NCBI GenBank assembly: GCA_963682005.1
Contig: OY820914.1
Coordinates: 4,154,001 to 4,218,000, forward strand
Source of the DNA: CAIYUC01 sp963682005
GTDB taxonomy: Bacteria > Bacteroidota > Bacteroidia > Bacteroidales > FEN-979
Reading direction: 5' to 3'
Length of the DNA stretch: 64,000 bases
The translations under genes and the position numbers were made by a program. This document shows positions 34,927 through 43,219 of the stretch, piece after piece. Under the pieces are notes generated by a model, which was not told the origin of the DNA, made no database searches, and saw nothing but the letters and a program-made list of their open reading frames with translations. Within the stretch, counting starts at the first letter, position 1. Every line of letters starts with the position of its first letter.

Positions 34927-35018
34927 TTATTCTGATGTTCTTCCGTCAAATTCAATATCGTTTTCTTCCGCATCCTTTTTGGTGATGTTAATAAGGCCGT
35001 CCTGATGATGTGGCGGAG
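34927..35018 (-). pseudogene. 3'-end remnant of a cupin gene
   Basis: The minus strand reads PPHHQDGLINITKKDAEEND then IEFDGRTSE and a stop at 34927. It matches the last 30 residues of the intact cupin at 53292-53690, with only a few changes. The rest of the gene is missing. It sits in the 322-bp spacer between the DoxX and peroxidase-like genes; nothing else is recognised there. Confidence 0.85.
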
Positions 35019-35188
35019 GATATCTCAGTTATGGTTCTTGCTTTTTATTGTGTAATGATTGGTTAGGTTTAAGCGAAATTTAAACTCAATACCAGTCCCG
35101 CTTGTACATCTTCCGGGCAGGATACTAAATGGCAAAATCAGGAGAATATCCATTGGTTATGAATATCAAAAGAGCACGTTGGGGTGTA

Positions 35189-36562
35189 TTATAATACGCG
35201 CAAAAATGCAACAAGATTTGTCTTTTCCTTTGGTGTCAGATGCAATTCCTGTACGAGGTTGAAGTATTCAACAATATCTTCCAGAGTAAAACATCTGCCA
35301 TCGTGCAAATATGGTGGCGAGTCTTTGATACCTCTTAACGGAAATGTTTTAATCCTACCGTCATGCGCCATCATCATGCCATTGACCATTTCCTGTTTAT
35401 AGAAACGTTCCGCTTTTAAATTGTGCATGCTATTGTCGGTATAATAAGGTGCTGGGTGGCAAGAAACACATCGTCCCTTCCCATTGAAAATAGTTTCTCC
35501 CATCAATTCGGCGGGAGTGGCTTTGGTTTTATCCAGTTCACCGTAAATATTGAGTTTTGGCGCTGGCGGAAAATCTAAGATTGCCTGGAATTCGGCCATA
35601 AAATGAACTTGTGTGCCCCGATCAAGAACATTGACCCCCTTTTTTGCTGCCATTACATGATCGCCATCAAAGTAGGCTGCCCGTTGTTCGAATTCGGTGA
35701 AATCTTCAACGGATCTCAGTGCCCGTTGCGAACCGAAGAGCCGCTGAATGCTTACTCCCCGCAAAGATGGAGTTTCTATACGATGTCTGAACTCCTGTGG
35801 TCTGATATCCCCAACCAAGTGGTTTGCCCCATTGGAGTGTCCGTTGGCATGACAATCGAAACAGGCAACACCCAGGCTTGGCCTGTCGGTTCGCCGGTCT
35901 TCGGTTGCATTAAATTGTTGTTGAGGAAACTGGGTGACCAGCAAACGCAATCCTTCAAGTTGTTTTGGATTTAAAATTCCATTAAAAATTTCGTAGTAAT
36001 TATCGATGGTAATTAACCGGCCTTTCGATACATCACCCAAATCGGGACGAGTGGTCAGATACATGGGAGCTACCCGATCAGGTAGAATATGCTCCGGAAG
36101 ATCAAAATCGAGATCGAAACGAACAAGTCTTGGAAGCGTATCAGTAATCATTGGAGGGAAAAGCATACCACCCTCGGCATGGTCAGCAAAGGGCAAAGGT
36201 TTGTAAGGAAAAATATCCTTCGATTTAATTTCCTCAGGAGATAACTTATCCAGATCTGCCCAGGTTATACCTTGAAGCTTAGCTGTAGGGCCCACGGGTA
36301 TGGGTTTCCCTCCCGACATGAAAACATCCGGAGACGTGTTTTTTGACAAATCGTACCGGGCATTAAGCAGATCTTTGTGTTCTTTTGCACGATCAGCTTT
36401 TACCTTGATCCTACCAGCTTTAATTTGATCAAAGCCAACATCCTGGTTAACCGGCCCGTATGAAGAAACAACTTTTGCTGTCTGAGCGAATGTAACATCG
36501 ATATTGATTATTAAAATCAACGAAATGCAAAAATATATCAGCTTACCTTTAGACCAGTTCAT
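35189..36562 (-). CDS. Periplasmic dihaem cytochrome c (MauG/CCP-like)
   Basis: A 457-residue exported protein with a signal peptide (LIYFCISLILIINIDVTFAQ, residues 8-27). Two c-type haem motifs are present: CFDCH (234-238) and CVSCH (365-369), plus a possible distal Met/His in the MMMAHDGRIKTFPLRGI segment. The later part (GIKDSPPYLHDGRCFTLEDIVEYFN) is typical of the cytochrome c peroxidase/MauG superfamily. Likely role: peroxide reduction or another haem redox step in the periplasm. It lies 32 bp downstream of the superoxide dismutase gene, so the two probably form an operon that takes superoxide to peroxide and then removes the peroxide. Confidence 0.85.
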   Translation of the reverse strand: MNWSKGKLIYFCISLILIINIDVTFAQTAKVVSSYGPVNQDVGFDQIKAGRIKVKADRAKEHKDLLNARYDLSKNTSPDVFMSGGKPIPVGPTAKLQGITWADLDKLSPEEIKSKDIFPYKPLPFADHAEGGMLFPPMITDTLPRLVRFDLDFDLPEHILPDRVAPMYLTTRPDLGDVSKGRLITIDNYYEIFNGILNPKQLEGLRLLVTQFPQQQFNATEDRRTDRPSLGVACFDCHANGHSNGANHLVGDIRPQEFRHRIETPSLRGVSIQRLFGSQRALRSVEDFTEFEQRAAYFDGDHVMAAKKGVNVLDRGTQVHFMAEFQAILDFPPAPKLNIYGELDKTKATPAELMGETIFNGKGRCVSCHPAPYYTDNSMHNLKAERFYKQEMVNGMMMAHDGRIKTFPLRGIKDSPPYLHDGRCFTLEDIVEYFNLVQELHLTPKEKTNLVAFLRVL

Positions 36563-36594
36563 TTTTTAGTCCTCCATTTATAAAGTAACATTTT

Positions 36595-37272
36595 TCAATG
36601 GGCGTGTTCCTGCTTTTTGTGCAAAGAAATTAAGGCATCTTCATATCTCCCGGCAACTTCTTCCCAATTGACAATATTCCAGAATGCCTCGATATAATCT
36701 GCTCTTTTGTTCTGATATTTCAGATAATAGGCGTGCTCCCATACATCCAGAGTAAGCAATGGAATTCCTTTTTTTTCTGCGATATCCATCAACGGATTGT
36801 CCTGGTTCGGCGTTGAACAAATGAACAGGGTGCCTTTATCATCAAGGCAAAGCCATGCCCAGCCGCTGCCGAACCTGGTTTTACCTGCTTCTGAAAATTG
36901 TTTTTTAAACTCCTCAAAGGAGGTGAATGTTTTACCTATTGCTTCGGATAATTTACCGTTTGGCACACCTCCTCCATCCGCATTCATGCATTCCCAGGAA
37001 AAGGTATGGTTAAAATAGCCACCACTGTTGTTTCTAACAGCCACTGGCTCGTTACTGATATTCCTGAAAATCTCCCTGATGTTCATCGATTCCATCGGGG
37101 TACCTTTAACGGCATTGATGAAATTGTCAAAGTATGTCTTGTGATGCTTGCTGTAATGTATTTCTACGGTAAGTTTATCAATGTAAGGTTCAAGGGCATC
37201 ATACTCATAAGGTAAGAGCCGAAATTCAAATTTGGTTGATTTGTTCATCTGATTTTGGTTTTGTGTGTGCAT
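36595..37272 (-). CDS. sodB: Fe/Mn superoxide dismutase
   Basis: A superoxide dismutase of the Fe/Mn family with metal ligands His in VEIHYSKHHKTYFDNF, His in NHTFSWECM, and Asp/His in DVWEHAYYLKYQNKRADY. The open frame extends to 37314, but the -7 TTTG of its promoter is at 37315-37312 and the transcript should start near 37305. The true start is therefore the ATG at 37272 (225 residues) or at 37248 (217 residues). No export signal is clear with either start. The promoter carries the 42-bp element (37312-37380). The peroxidase-like gene follows 32 bp downstream. The metal (Fe or Mn) cannot be decided by eye. Confidence 0.92.
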   Translation of the reverse strand: MHTQNQNQMNKSTKFEFRLLPYEYDALEPYIDKLTVEIHYSKHHKTYFDNFINAVKGTPMESMNIREIFRNISNEPVAVRNNSGGYFNHTFSWECMNADGGGVPNGKLSEAIGKTFTSFEEFKKQFSEAGKTRFGSGWAWLCLDDKGTLFICSTPNQDNPLMDIAEKKGIPLLTLDVWEHAYYLKYQNKRADYIEAFWNIVNWEEVAGRYEDALISLHKKQEHAH

Positions 37273-37311
37273 AGAGGAATGTCTGCTTGTAAATGAATTT
37301 TTACAAGACAA

Positions 37312-37380
37312 CAAATGTAAAGACCTTGATTATTGTTATTGTTATACAATTTCAGAAAATAGTTACATAATTAACACATT
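37312..37380 (-). promoter_or_regulatory. 42-bp stress element plus -7 box (site d)
   Basis: On the minus strand the element (37380-37339) has TGTGTTAATT, ATGTAACT and TTGTATAACA; 25 bp later TACATTTG ends at 37312, a full match to TAnnTTTG. It serves sodB. The site decides the sodB start, since the longest frame would begin upstream of the transcript. Confidence 0.75.
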
Positions 37381-37411
37381 CAAAATGTGTTAAGAAATTG
37401 TTTTAAGATAA

Positions 37412-37528
37412 CTTACGAAATTGTCCTACCCAGAAGACACCCACAAAGTCACCCTATCCCCCGAAAATTTCGAACCGGGTCTTTATATCCTCCATGATCC
37501 CAAAAAAACACTCTGGCCGAAGGGATAA
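37412..37528 (+). pseudogene. Possible fragment of a T9SS sorting domain
   Basis: A stop-free 38-codon stretch reads LSYPEDTHKVTLSPENFEPG then LYILHDPKKTLWPKG. The core NFEPGLYIL resembles the end of T9SS C-terminal domains (LxxGLYIL). There is no start and no upstream gene. It lies between the divergent sodB and DUF6799 promoters. Short length makes this weak. Confidence 0.3.
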
Positions 37529-37532
37529 AGGG

Positions 37533-37601
37533 AAACAGTGAATCCTGCAACACTTATCTAAAATTATGTAACACCATTCGATTCTATGTGTATCACCTTT
37601 G
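37533..37601 (+). promoter_or_regulatory. 42-bp stress element plus -7 box (site g)
   Basis: The element (37533-37574) has CAGTGAATCC, TGCAACA and ATTATGTAACAC; 25 bp later TTTG at 37598-37601 in CACCTTTG. It drives the DUF6799 gene and perhaps the whole run to ku. It is the closest relative of site h, sharing GTGAATCCTGCAACA. Confidence 0.75.
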
Positions 37602-37672
37602 TAAAATAATTCTGAGGGCAAAATATCACCACCACCATTATAAATAACAAATAACAATAAAAAGTAATCAAT

Positions 37673-38116
37673 ATGAAAAAATTAATCTTTGTACTTGCCG
37701 CATTTACACTGATCGTAGGTGCTTACGCACAAACCGATTCAACAAATCGTAAAATGAATCCGGCAGACATCACCAACCCCAATGACGGTTTGCATCAAAA
37801 TCGCATGGACAAAAACCAAAATCACAAGATGCAAAACAATCCCGTTGACAAATCACAACCCGATGGAGTAATGATGCAAAATGGGAAAATGGTGATGTTA
37901 AAAAATGGAAAAACGACAAACCTGGATCATGACCTGACCCTGAGCAATGGAACAAAAATCATGAGCGATGGAACTTATATTAAAAAAGACGGCACAAAAA
38001 TGAAAATAAAAGAAGGACAATATATGGATATGTCAGGCAATATTATTCCCATGAATACCAACAAAGATAAAAACATGTATCTCGTTCCCGATAACACCAG
38101 GAAAAAAGATAATTAA
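37673..38116 (+). CDS. DUF6799-type exported protein
   Basis: A 147-residue protein with a signal peptide (LIFVLAAFTLIVGAYAQ). After an Asn/Lys/Met-rich linker it has two DUF6799-like repeats: DGVMMQNGKMVMLKNGKT with DHDLTLSNGTKI, and MSDGTYIKKDGTKMKIKEGQ with YMDMSGNI. Such proteins are frequent in Bacteroidetes and uncharacterised; the Gly-Thr turns suggest a repetitive beta structure in the periplasm. It is the first gene of a plus-strand run (stress-protein pseudogene, holin-like, hypothetical, YtxH remnant, ligD, ku) and has the 42-bp element promoter. Confidence 0.75.
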   Translation: MKKLIFVLAAFTLIVGAYAQTDSTNRKMNPADITNPNDGLHQNRMDKNQNHKMQNNPVDKSQPDGVMMQNGKMVMLKNGKTTNLDHDLTLSNGTKIMSDGTYIKKDGTKMKIKEGQYMDMSGNIIPMNTNKDKNMYLVPDNTRKKDN

Positions 38117-38175
38117 ACATACGGTGCACTGCCACAGTTCAAAAACTAAGAGTTAACATTTAAATACTAATCAAA

Positions 38176-38480
38176 ATGAAAGAAAATCAAAATCAAAAGG
38201 ATGAAAATAGTCGACCGATCGCGGCATGCTAATGGGTATGTTTCGTGACCGTGAGAGTACCGAACATACCTACAACACATTACACGAAAGAGGTTACACA
38301 AAAGACGACATCAATTTAGTTATGTCAGATGAAACGCGCAAGAAACATTTTTCAGGTGATGTCAAAGAAACTGAAATAGGAACCAAAGCTGCTGAAGGTG
38401 CAGGAAAAGGTTCTGCTATTGGCAGCACTGTGGGTGCAATTGCAGGTGTTATTGCTACAACTTCCAATTATAAATCCTGA
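38176..38480 (+). pseudogene. Broken general-stress protein gene (frameshift and truncation)
   Basis: The ATG at 38176 starts MKENQNQKDENSRPIAA and meets a stop at 38229. A second frame, from the ATG at 38226, continues the same protein: MLMGMFRDRESTEHTYNTLH, ERGYTKDDINLVMSDETRKK, then a Gly/Ala-rich hydrophobic segment (GAGKGSAIGSTVGAIAGVIA) that breaks off into TTSNYKS. Intact relatives run on for another 80-100 residues of glycine-zipper and C-terminal domain. The frame offset is 50 bp (two modulo three), so there is a frameshift near 38212-38224 as well as loss of the 3' half. It lies downstream of the DUF6799 gene, so it was probably a stress-induced gene. Confidence 0.7.
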
Positions 38481-38523
38481 ACGTTGTCGCCTTTCAATTA
38501 CAAACCTTTAAACCCATAAAGTC

Positions 38524-38871
38524 ATGACCGACAATGCAACACCCAGTGAAGTGCTGTTTCAGCGGGCAGAGGCCTACAGCAAAACAATGATAGAGTTAGG
38601 TAAACTCCACGTTATTGATAAATCAGCGGATGTGGCATCATCCTTAGTATCGCGTCTTGCAGTTTTATTCATGATTGCATTGTCGGTCATAATCATCAAC
38701 ATCGGCATTGCATTATGGATTGGTCATTTACTCCAGAATTCCTTTTATGGTTTCTTTATCATCGGAGGCTTTTATGCATTGGTAGCATTTCTGCTTCACA
38801 TCTTCAGGAATAAATGGATTAAATATCCTGTAAGCAATTCCATAATTTCACTATTGCTAAAACAAAAGTAA
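38524..38871 (+). CDS. Holin-superfamily III-like membrane protein
   Basis: A 115-residue protein with an N-terminal amphipathic helix (FQRAEAYSKTMIELGKLHVI), then two membrane helices (RLAVLFMIALSVIIINIGIA and FYGFFIIGGFYALVAFLLHI) and a basic tail. This is the layout of the phage_holin_3_6 (Actinobacteriophage holin-like, PF07332) family, which in Bacteroidetes is chromosomal and often found beside YtxH and stress genes rather than in phages. It is followed after 1 bp by the next gene, so they are translationally linked. No lysis function is implied. Confidence 0.7.
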   Translation: MTDNATPSEVLFQRAEAYSKTMIELGKLHVIDKSADVASSLVSRLAVLFMIALSVIIINIGIALWIGHLLQNSFYGFFIIGGFYALVAFLLHIFRNKWIKYPVSNSIISLLLKQK

Positions 38872-38872
38872 G

Positions 38873-39307
38873 ATGAAAAAGAAAAACGAAACAGACACCC
38901 TGAATGAAACAATTGTTTCATTGCAAAATAAGCAAGTCCAGGAATTAGAATCACTAAAGGCACAATTTCATCTTACGTATGAAAGTTTTAAACCAATCAA
39001 CCTTATCAAAAGTACGTTTCATGATATCACCTCTTCACCAGAAATAAAACACGACATCATAAGTAACACCATTGGAATCACCACAGGGTACCTCACAAAA
39101 AAAGTTTTATTCGGGGCATCACACAGTCCGGTAAAAAAATTATTCGGCACACTTCTGCAATTTGCTCTCGCAAACATTATTTCAAAACACACTGGCGACA
39201 TTAAATCAACTGGGAAAAATTTACTGTACCGTTTTTTAAAACACAGAAAAGAATCAAAAAAAGAAGTTCACCATAATGGCCTATTAACACGGTCAACAAA
39301 GGACTAA
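38873..39307 (+). CDS. Hypothetical protein, holin/YtxH-associated
   Basis: A 144-residue protein starting 1 bp after the holin-like stop. It begins with a charged coiled helix (MKKKNETDTLNETIVSLQNK, QVQELESLKAQFHLTYESFK), followed by LIKSTFHDITSSPEIKHDII, a weakly hydrophobic middle (NTIGITTGYLTKKVLFGASH, TLLQFALANII), and a basic tail. In Bacteroidetes, small proteins of this form accompany the holin-III and YtxH genes. No named domain is recognised. The YtxH remnant follows directly. Confidence 0.6.
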   Translation: MKKKNETDTLNETIVSLQNKQVQELESLKAQFHLTYESFKPINLIKSTFHDITSSPEIKHDIISNTIGITTGYLTKKVLFGASHSPVKKLFGTLLQFALANIISKHTGDIKSTGKNLLYRFLKHRKESKKEVHHNGLLTRSTKD

Positions 39308-39333
39308 TACCAGGTATGATAATGCAAAATTAG

Positions 39334-39421
39334 ACGCGGTTGTCCTGCCGTTAATGCAATAGCAGGTATCTTATTCGCACCGAAAAAAGGGTCATCCACC
39401 CGAAAACAAAACATGGATTAA
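39334..39421 (+). pseudogene. YtxH-family remnant
   Basis: From 39347 the frame reads AVNAIAGILFAPKKGSSTRK then QNMD and a stop at 39421, the conserved core of YtxH general stress proteins (GILFAPxKGxxTRK). Just upstream the other frame reads LDAVVL, which fits the preceding part of the same helix, so a frameshift sits near 39344. There is no usable start. It lies 14 bp before ligD. Confidence 0.65.
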
Positions 39422-39434
39422 GGCGCCCGGTAAT

Positions 39435-42023
39435 ATGGCACTAGCGAAATACAAAGAAAAAAGAAATCTTAAAGAAAGCCCCGAACCTACAGGAGGCAAA
39501 CCCGAATTCGAAAAGTTGCGCTTTGTAATTCAGAAACATGATGCTACGCGTCTTCATTATGATTTCAGGTTAGAAATGGAAGGTGTACTTAAGAGTTGGG
39601 CTGTTCCCAAAGGCCCATCTACTGACCCGGAAGTTAAACGACTTGCCATGAGGGTGGAAGACCATCCCTTTGATTACAGAAATTTTGAGGGTATTATACC
39701 AAGTGGTTACGGTGCCGGAACGGTTATAGTATGGGATGAAGGCGACTATGAACCTGCTGATGCTGATGGCAAGGATAAAATAAACCAGGACAAGGAATTA
39801 AGAAAAGGAATTCATTCAGGCAAGCTGCACATAAAATTGTACGGCAAAAAACTGAAAGGTGAATATGCGCTGGTAAAAATTGACGGCAGAGAAGAAAATG
39901 CCTGGTTATTATTTAAGGTAAAAGATAAATTTGTTTCAAAAGAAGACATAACCTTGAAAGATAAGTCTGTAATCTCCAGAAAAACACTGGTGCAAGTGGA
40001 AAAATCAAATTCCGGATCTGATAGACCAAAACGAGTAAGGGAACCAGGCAGGCGTACAAAGTTTCCTGTCAGAATATCTCCCATGCTCGCCACCCTTGTT
40101 GATAAACCATTCGATAGTGCAGATTGGCAATACGAAGTCAAATGGGATGGATACAGAACCATTGCACTATGCAATAAATCTAACGTGGAATTAAAGTCCC
40201 GCAACGATAAATCGTTCAATGAAAAATTTTATCCTGTTTACAAAGCAGTTCAGGAGTGGAATATAAATGCCGTGGTAGATGGAGAAATTGTGGTGCTGGA
40301 TGAAAACGGCAGATCAAATTTTGGTGCATTGCAGAACTGGAGAAGCGAAGCCGATGGAGAAATTTATTTTTATGTATTTGATGTTCTTTGGCTGAATGGA
40401 AAAGACCTGATGCAAATTCCATTATCCGAAAGAAGAAAAATTTTAAAACAACTGATTCCGGAAAAAAATAACATTATCAGGTTAAGTGAAAATTTTGAAG
40501 TAAGCGGAATTGAATTTTTTGAAACAGCAAAGAAAATGGGACTTGAAGGCATCATGGCGAAAAAATCCGACAGTTCATATTCTCCCGGAAATCGTTCCAA
40601 AGAATGGTTAAAAGTTAAAGCGAATAAAAGACAGGAAATGGTCATTGGAGGGTATACCAGGAATGATGATTCATCCAAATCATTCAGTTCATTACTGCTT
40701 GGAGTTTTTGAAAAAGGCAAATTAATTTATACAGGTAAAGTAGGAACGGGGTTTAACGATAAACAGCAAAAAGAATTGCTGAAACAATTCAAACCTTACA
40801 TCACTAAGGCTTCGCCTTTTACGGAGTTGCCTGATATAAATAAGCCGTCGCGCTTCCGTCCGGATCCTCCTCATGCAATTGCAGTGTGGATGAAACCTGA
40901 ACTGTTATGCGAGGTAAGTTTTACAGAAATGACTTCGGATGGAATTATGCGTCATCCTTCATTTGAAGCCATGCGTACTGACAAAAATGCAGAGGATGTA
41001 ACAAGCGAAAAAGCCATTGATACCAATGAAATCACTTCAAAGAAAAATGCTAAATCAGGGACTATATTAAAAACTGCCGGAAAGAAAGACCGCAAAACTT
41101 TTTTGAATCCCACCGATAAAACACAAGTTCGTGCAATCAATGGCCATGAAATAAAATTCAATAACCTGGATAAAATTTACTGGCCAAAAGAGAAAATCAC
41201 CAAGCGTGATATGCTGAACTATTACTACCAGGTTGCACCTTATATCCTCCCCTATCTGAAAGACAGACCCCAATCGATGAACCGGCATCCAAATGGCATC
41301 AACGGTGAAAGTTTTTATTTTAAAGACGTAACCGGAACGGCGCCTGAATGGATGGAAACATTCGAATACAAAAGCCCTTCTGATAACAGGGTCCGGAAAT
41401 ATTTAGTTGCACAAGACGAAGCAAGCCTGTTATACATGGCGACATTGGGTTGCATTGAAATGAATGCCTGGCATAGCAAAGTGGAAACAGAAGATTATCC
41501 CGACTGGTGCATCATTGATTTAGACCCTGCTGAAAATTCTTTCAATCAGGTTATAGAAGCAGCAAAAGTGACCAAAGATATCTTGGAAAGTATGGGTGTA
41601 ACATGCTATCCTAAAACGAGTGGTTCAACAGGTATACATGTTTACATTCCGTTGGGTGCAAAATACACCTATGAGCAATCGAAAGAATTTGCACGGGTAA
41701 TTGCCACGTTAGTGCAACGGGAAATTCCTGAATATACCAGCATTGAAAGAATTGTAAATGCACGCAGTGGTAAAATGTACATTGACTTTTTACAAAATCG
41801 TCTGCAGGCAACCATTGCTGCGCCCTACTCTTTAAGACCAAAACCCGGTGCAACTGTTTCCATGCCTTTACATTGGGACGAAGTAAAAAAAGGCTTAAAG
41901 ATGAGCGACTTTACGATTTATAATGCCATAGAAAGAATAAGAAGCGAGGGCGATATTTTCAAACCAGTCCTTGGAAAAGGAATCAATTTAGAAAAAGTGA
42001 TTAGACAATATAACAAACAATAA
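39435..42023 (+). CDS. ligD: ATP-dependent DNA ligase D (NHEJ)
   Basis: An 862-residue LigD that processes and seals double-strand breaks with Ku. Domain order is 3'-phosphoesterase (about 25-190, with HYDFRLEMEG, WAVPKGPS and HPFDYRNFEGIIP), ligase (about 210-510, adenylated Lys236 in EVKWDGYR, then DGEIV and KPELLCEV), and primase-polymerase (about 570-860, with the metal-binding DLDPAEN motif and the nearby SGSTGIHVYIPL). The PE-LIG-POL order is the one common in Bacteroidetes. Ku follows 1 bp after the stop. The gene lies at the end of a run headed by a 42-bp-element promoter, so NHEJ may be stress-induced here. Confidence 0.95.
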   Translation: MALAKYKEKRNLKESPEPTGGKPEFEKLRFVIQKHDATRLHYDFRLEMEGVLKSWAVPKGPSTDPEVKRLAMRVEDHPFDYRNFEGIIPSGYGAGTVIVWDEGDYEPADADGKDKINQDKELRKGIHSGKLHIKLYGKKLKGEYALVKIDGREENAWLLFKVKDKFVSKEDITLKDKSVISRKTLVQVEKSNSGSDRPKRVREPGRRTKFPVRISPMLATLVDKPFDSADWQYEVKWDGYRTIALCNKSNVELKSRNDKSFNEKFYPVYKAVQEWNINAVVDGEIVVLDENGRSNFGALQNWRSEADGEIYFYVFDVLWLNGKDLMQIPLSERRKILKQLIPEKNNIIRLSENFEVSGIEFFETAKKMGLEGIMAKKSDSSYSPGNRSKEWLKVKANKRQEMVIGGYTRNDDSSKSFSSLLLGVFEKGKLIYTGKVGTGFNDKQQKELLKQFKPYITKASPFTELPDINKPSRFRPDPPHAIAVWMKPELLCEVSFTEMTSDGIMRHPSFEAMRTDKNAEDVTSEKAIDTNEITSKKNAKSGTILKTAGKKDRKTFLNPTDKTQVRAINGHEIKFNNLDKIYWPKEKITKRDMLNYYYQVAPYILPYLKDRPQSMNRHPNGINGESFYFKDVTGTAPEWMETFEYKSPSDNRVRKYLVAQDEASLLYMATLGCIEMNAWHSKVETEDYPDWCIIDLDPAENSFNQVIEAAKVTKDILESMGVTCYPKTSGSTGIHVYIPLGAKYTYEQSKEFARVIATLVQREIPEYTSIERIVNARSGKMYIDFLQNRLQATIAAPYSLRPKPGATVSMPLHWDEVKKGLKMSDFTIYNAIERIRSEGDIFKPVLGKGINLEKVIRQYNKQ

Positions 42024-42024
42024 C

Positions 42025-42801
42025 ATGCGACCAATCTGGACAGGATCAATCAGCTTCGGGTTAATAAACATTCCCGTAAAATTATTTTCAGCCGTGCAGG
42101 AAAGTTCTCTGGACCTTGATATGCTTGACAGTAAAGACCACTCTAACATTAAATTCAAAAGGGTTAATGAAAGCACAGGTAAAGAGGTAGCTTACGAAAA
42201 CATTGTAAAGGGATATAAACTGGATAGCGGCTATGTGGTTTTAGAAGATGAAGATTTCGAAGCAGCCGATGCCGTTAAAACCAAAATGATCGAGATTATA
42301 AATTTCGTGGATGAACGGGAAATCAACAGCCTCTATTATGAGCAGCCCTATTATCTCGAACCTGATAAAGCAGCAATGAAAGCATATGCTTTATTGCGGG
42401 ACGCTTTAGAATCATCAGGCAAAGTTGGAGTTACAACATTTGTTCTACGAAATAAGGAAAGCCTGGCAATTCTCAAGCCCTATCAAAATGTAATTGTACT
42501 GAATCGTATTCGTTTTTCACAGGAAATAAGAGATCCTTCTGAATTAGAATTACCGCCCGTTTCCAATACTAAATCCAAAGAAATGGATATGGCAAATAAA
42601 TTGGTAGAGCAGCTAACCGAAAAATTCAGCATTGAAAAATACAAGGACAACTATTCCGCCAAACTTTTAAAAATAATCAATGAGAAATCGAAAGGTAAAA
42701 AAATATCCGTTCCTAAATTGAAAGTTGTACACAAGCAAAGTGACAATTTAATGGATATGCTTAAAGCCAGTTTAGCAGCAAAGAAAAGTAAATCTGCTTA
42801 A
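42025..42801 (+). CDS. ku: Ku DNA end-binding protein
   Basis: A 258-residue bacterial Ku: it forms a ring-like homodimer that loads on broken DNA ends and recruits LigD. Seen: the standard start RPIWTGSISFGLINIPVKLF, the core KRVNESTGKEVAYENIVKGY, and FVDEREINSLYYEQPYYLEP. The C-terminus is a lysine-rich tail, often needed for LigD stimulation and DNA binding. It starts 1 bp after the ligD stop, giving the classic ligD-ku operon. The length is normal for the family. Confidence 0.96.
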   Translation: MRPIWTGSISFGLINIPVKLFSAVQESSLDLDMLDSKDHSNIKFKRVNESTGKEVAYENIVKGYKLDSGYVVLEDEDFEAADAVKTKMIEIINFVDEREINSLYYEQPYYLEPDKAAMKAYALLRDALESSGKVGVTTFVLRNKESLAILKPYQNVIVLNRIRFSQEIRDPSELELPPVSNTKSKEMDMANKLVEQLTEKFSIEKYKDNYSAKLLKIINEKSKGKKISVPKLKVVHKQSDNLMDMLKASLAAKKSKSA

Positions 42802-43000
42802 GGACATGCAAGAAGGACCTTCCATAAATAGGGCAAAAGCCAAACTGAAAACAATTGTGCTAGCTTGTGTCTGCTAAAAAAATATGTTTAATATGCAACT
42901 TACCCATAATCAGAAAACAAACCGGACTTAGAAAACGACAAAGTTGTATTTATACCATCTGTCAGACTCTATATAAATAATGTATTCACGCTATACAAGG

Positions 43001-43068
43001 AATGTGTGAATCCTGCAACAATTTTTTACAATTATGTAACTCAATTGCGTTTATGTTTATGAACTTTG
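43001..43068 (+). promoter_or_regulatory. 42-bp stress element plus -7 box (site h)
   Basis: The element (43001-43042) has AATGTGTGAATCC, TGCAACA and ATTATGTAACTC. After 24 bp, one less than the other eight sites, TTTG at 43065-43068 follows in GAACTTTG. The predicted leader to the giant gene is about 145 nt. The rest of the 418-bp spacer after ku shows nothing recognisable. Confidence 0.7.
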
Positions 43069-43219
43069 TAAAAATGTTTTCAATTCGAAATATCACTGAA
43101 AAAGTTCAATCTCGGGTATGAGTCCCGGGTACTCGGGGGTTTTGTTCAACTAACAAACAAATAAGTTGAAGTGAAACATGCAAAATTTCGCACAACCCGA
43201 CTAAATATAATAATTCAGG

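Noticed and set aside
35059..35262. 67-codon plus-strand frame with ISIGYEYQKS, suggestive of a barrel fragment
   Set aside because: It runs antisense into the peroxidase-like gene and only a dozen residues look strand-like; not enough for a remnant.
37249..37314. Longest start of superoxide dismutase at 37314
   Set aside because: The predicted transcript begins near 37305, after this codon, and the extra residues (MLSCKNSFTS) are not part of the family.
38524..38871. Prophage indicated by a holin-like gene
   Set aside because: No endolysin, capsid, tail, terminase or integrase gene is nearby; the PF07332-type family is commonly chromosomal in stress loci.
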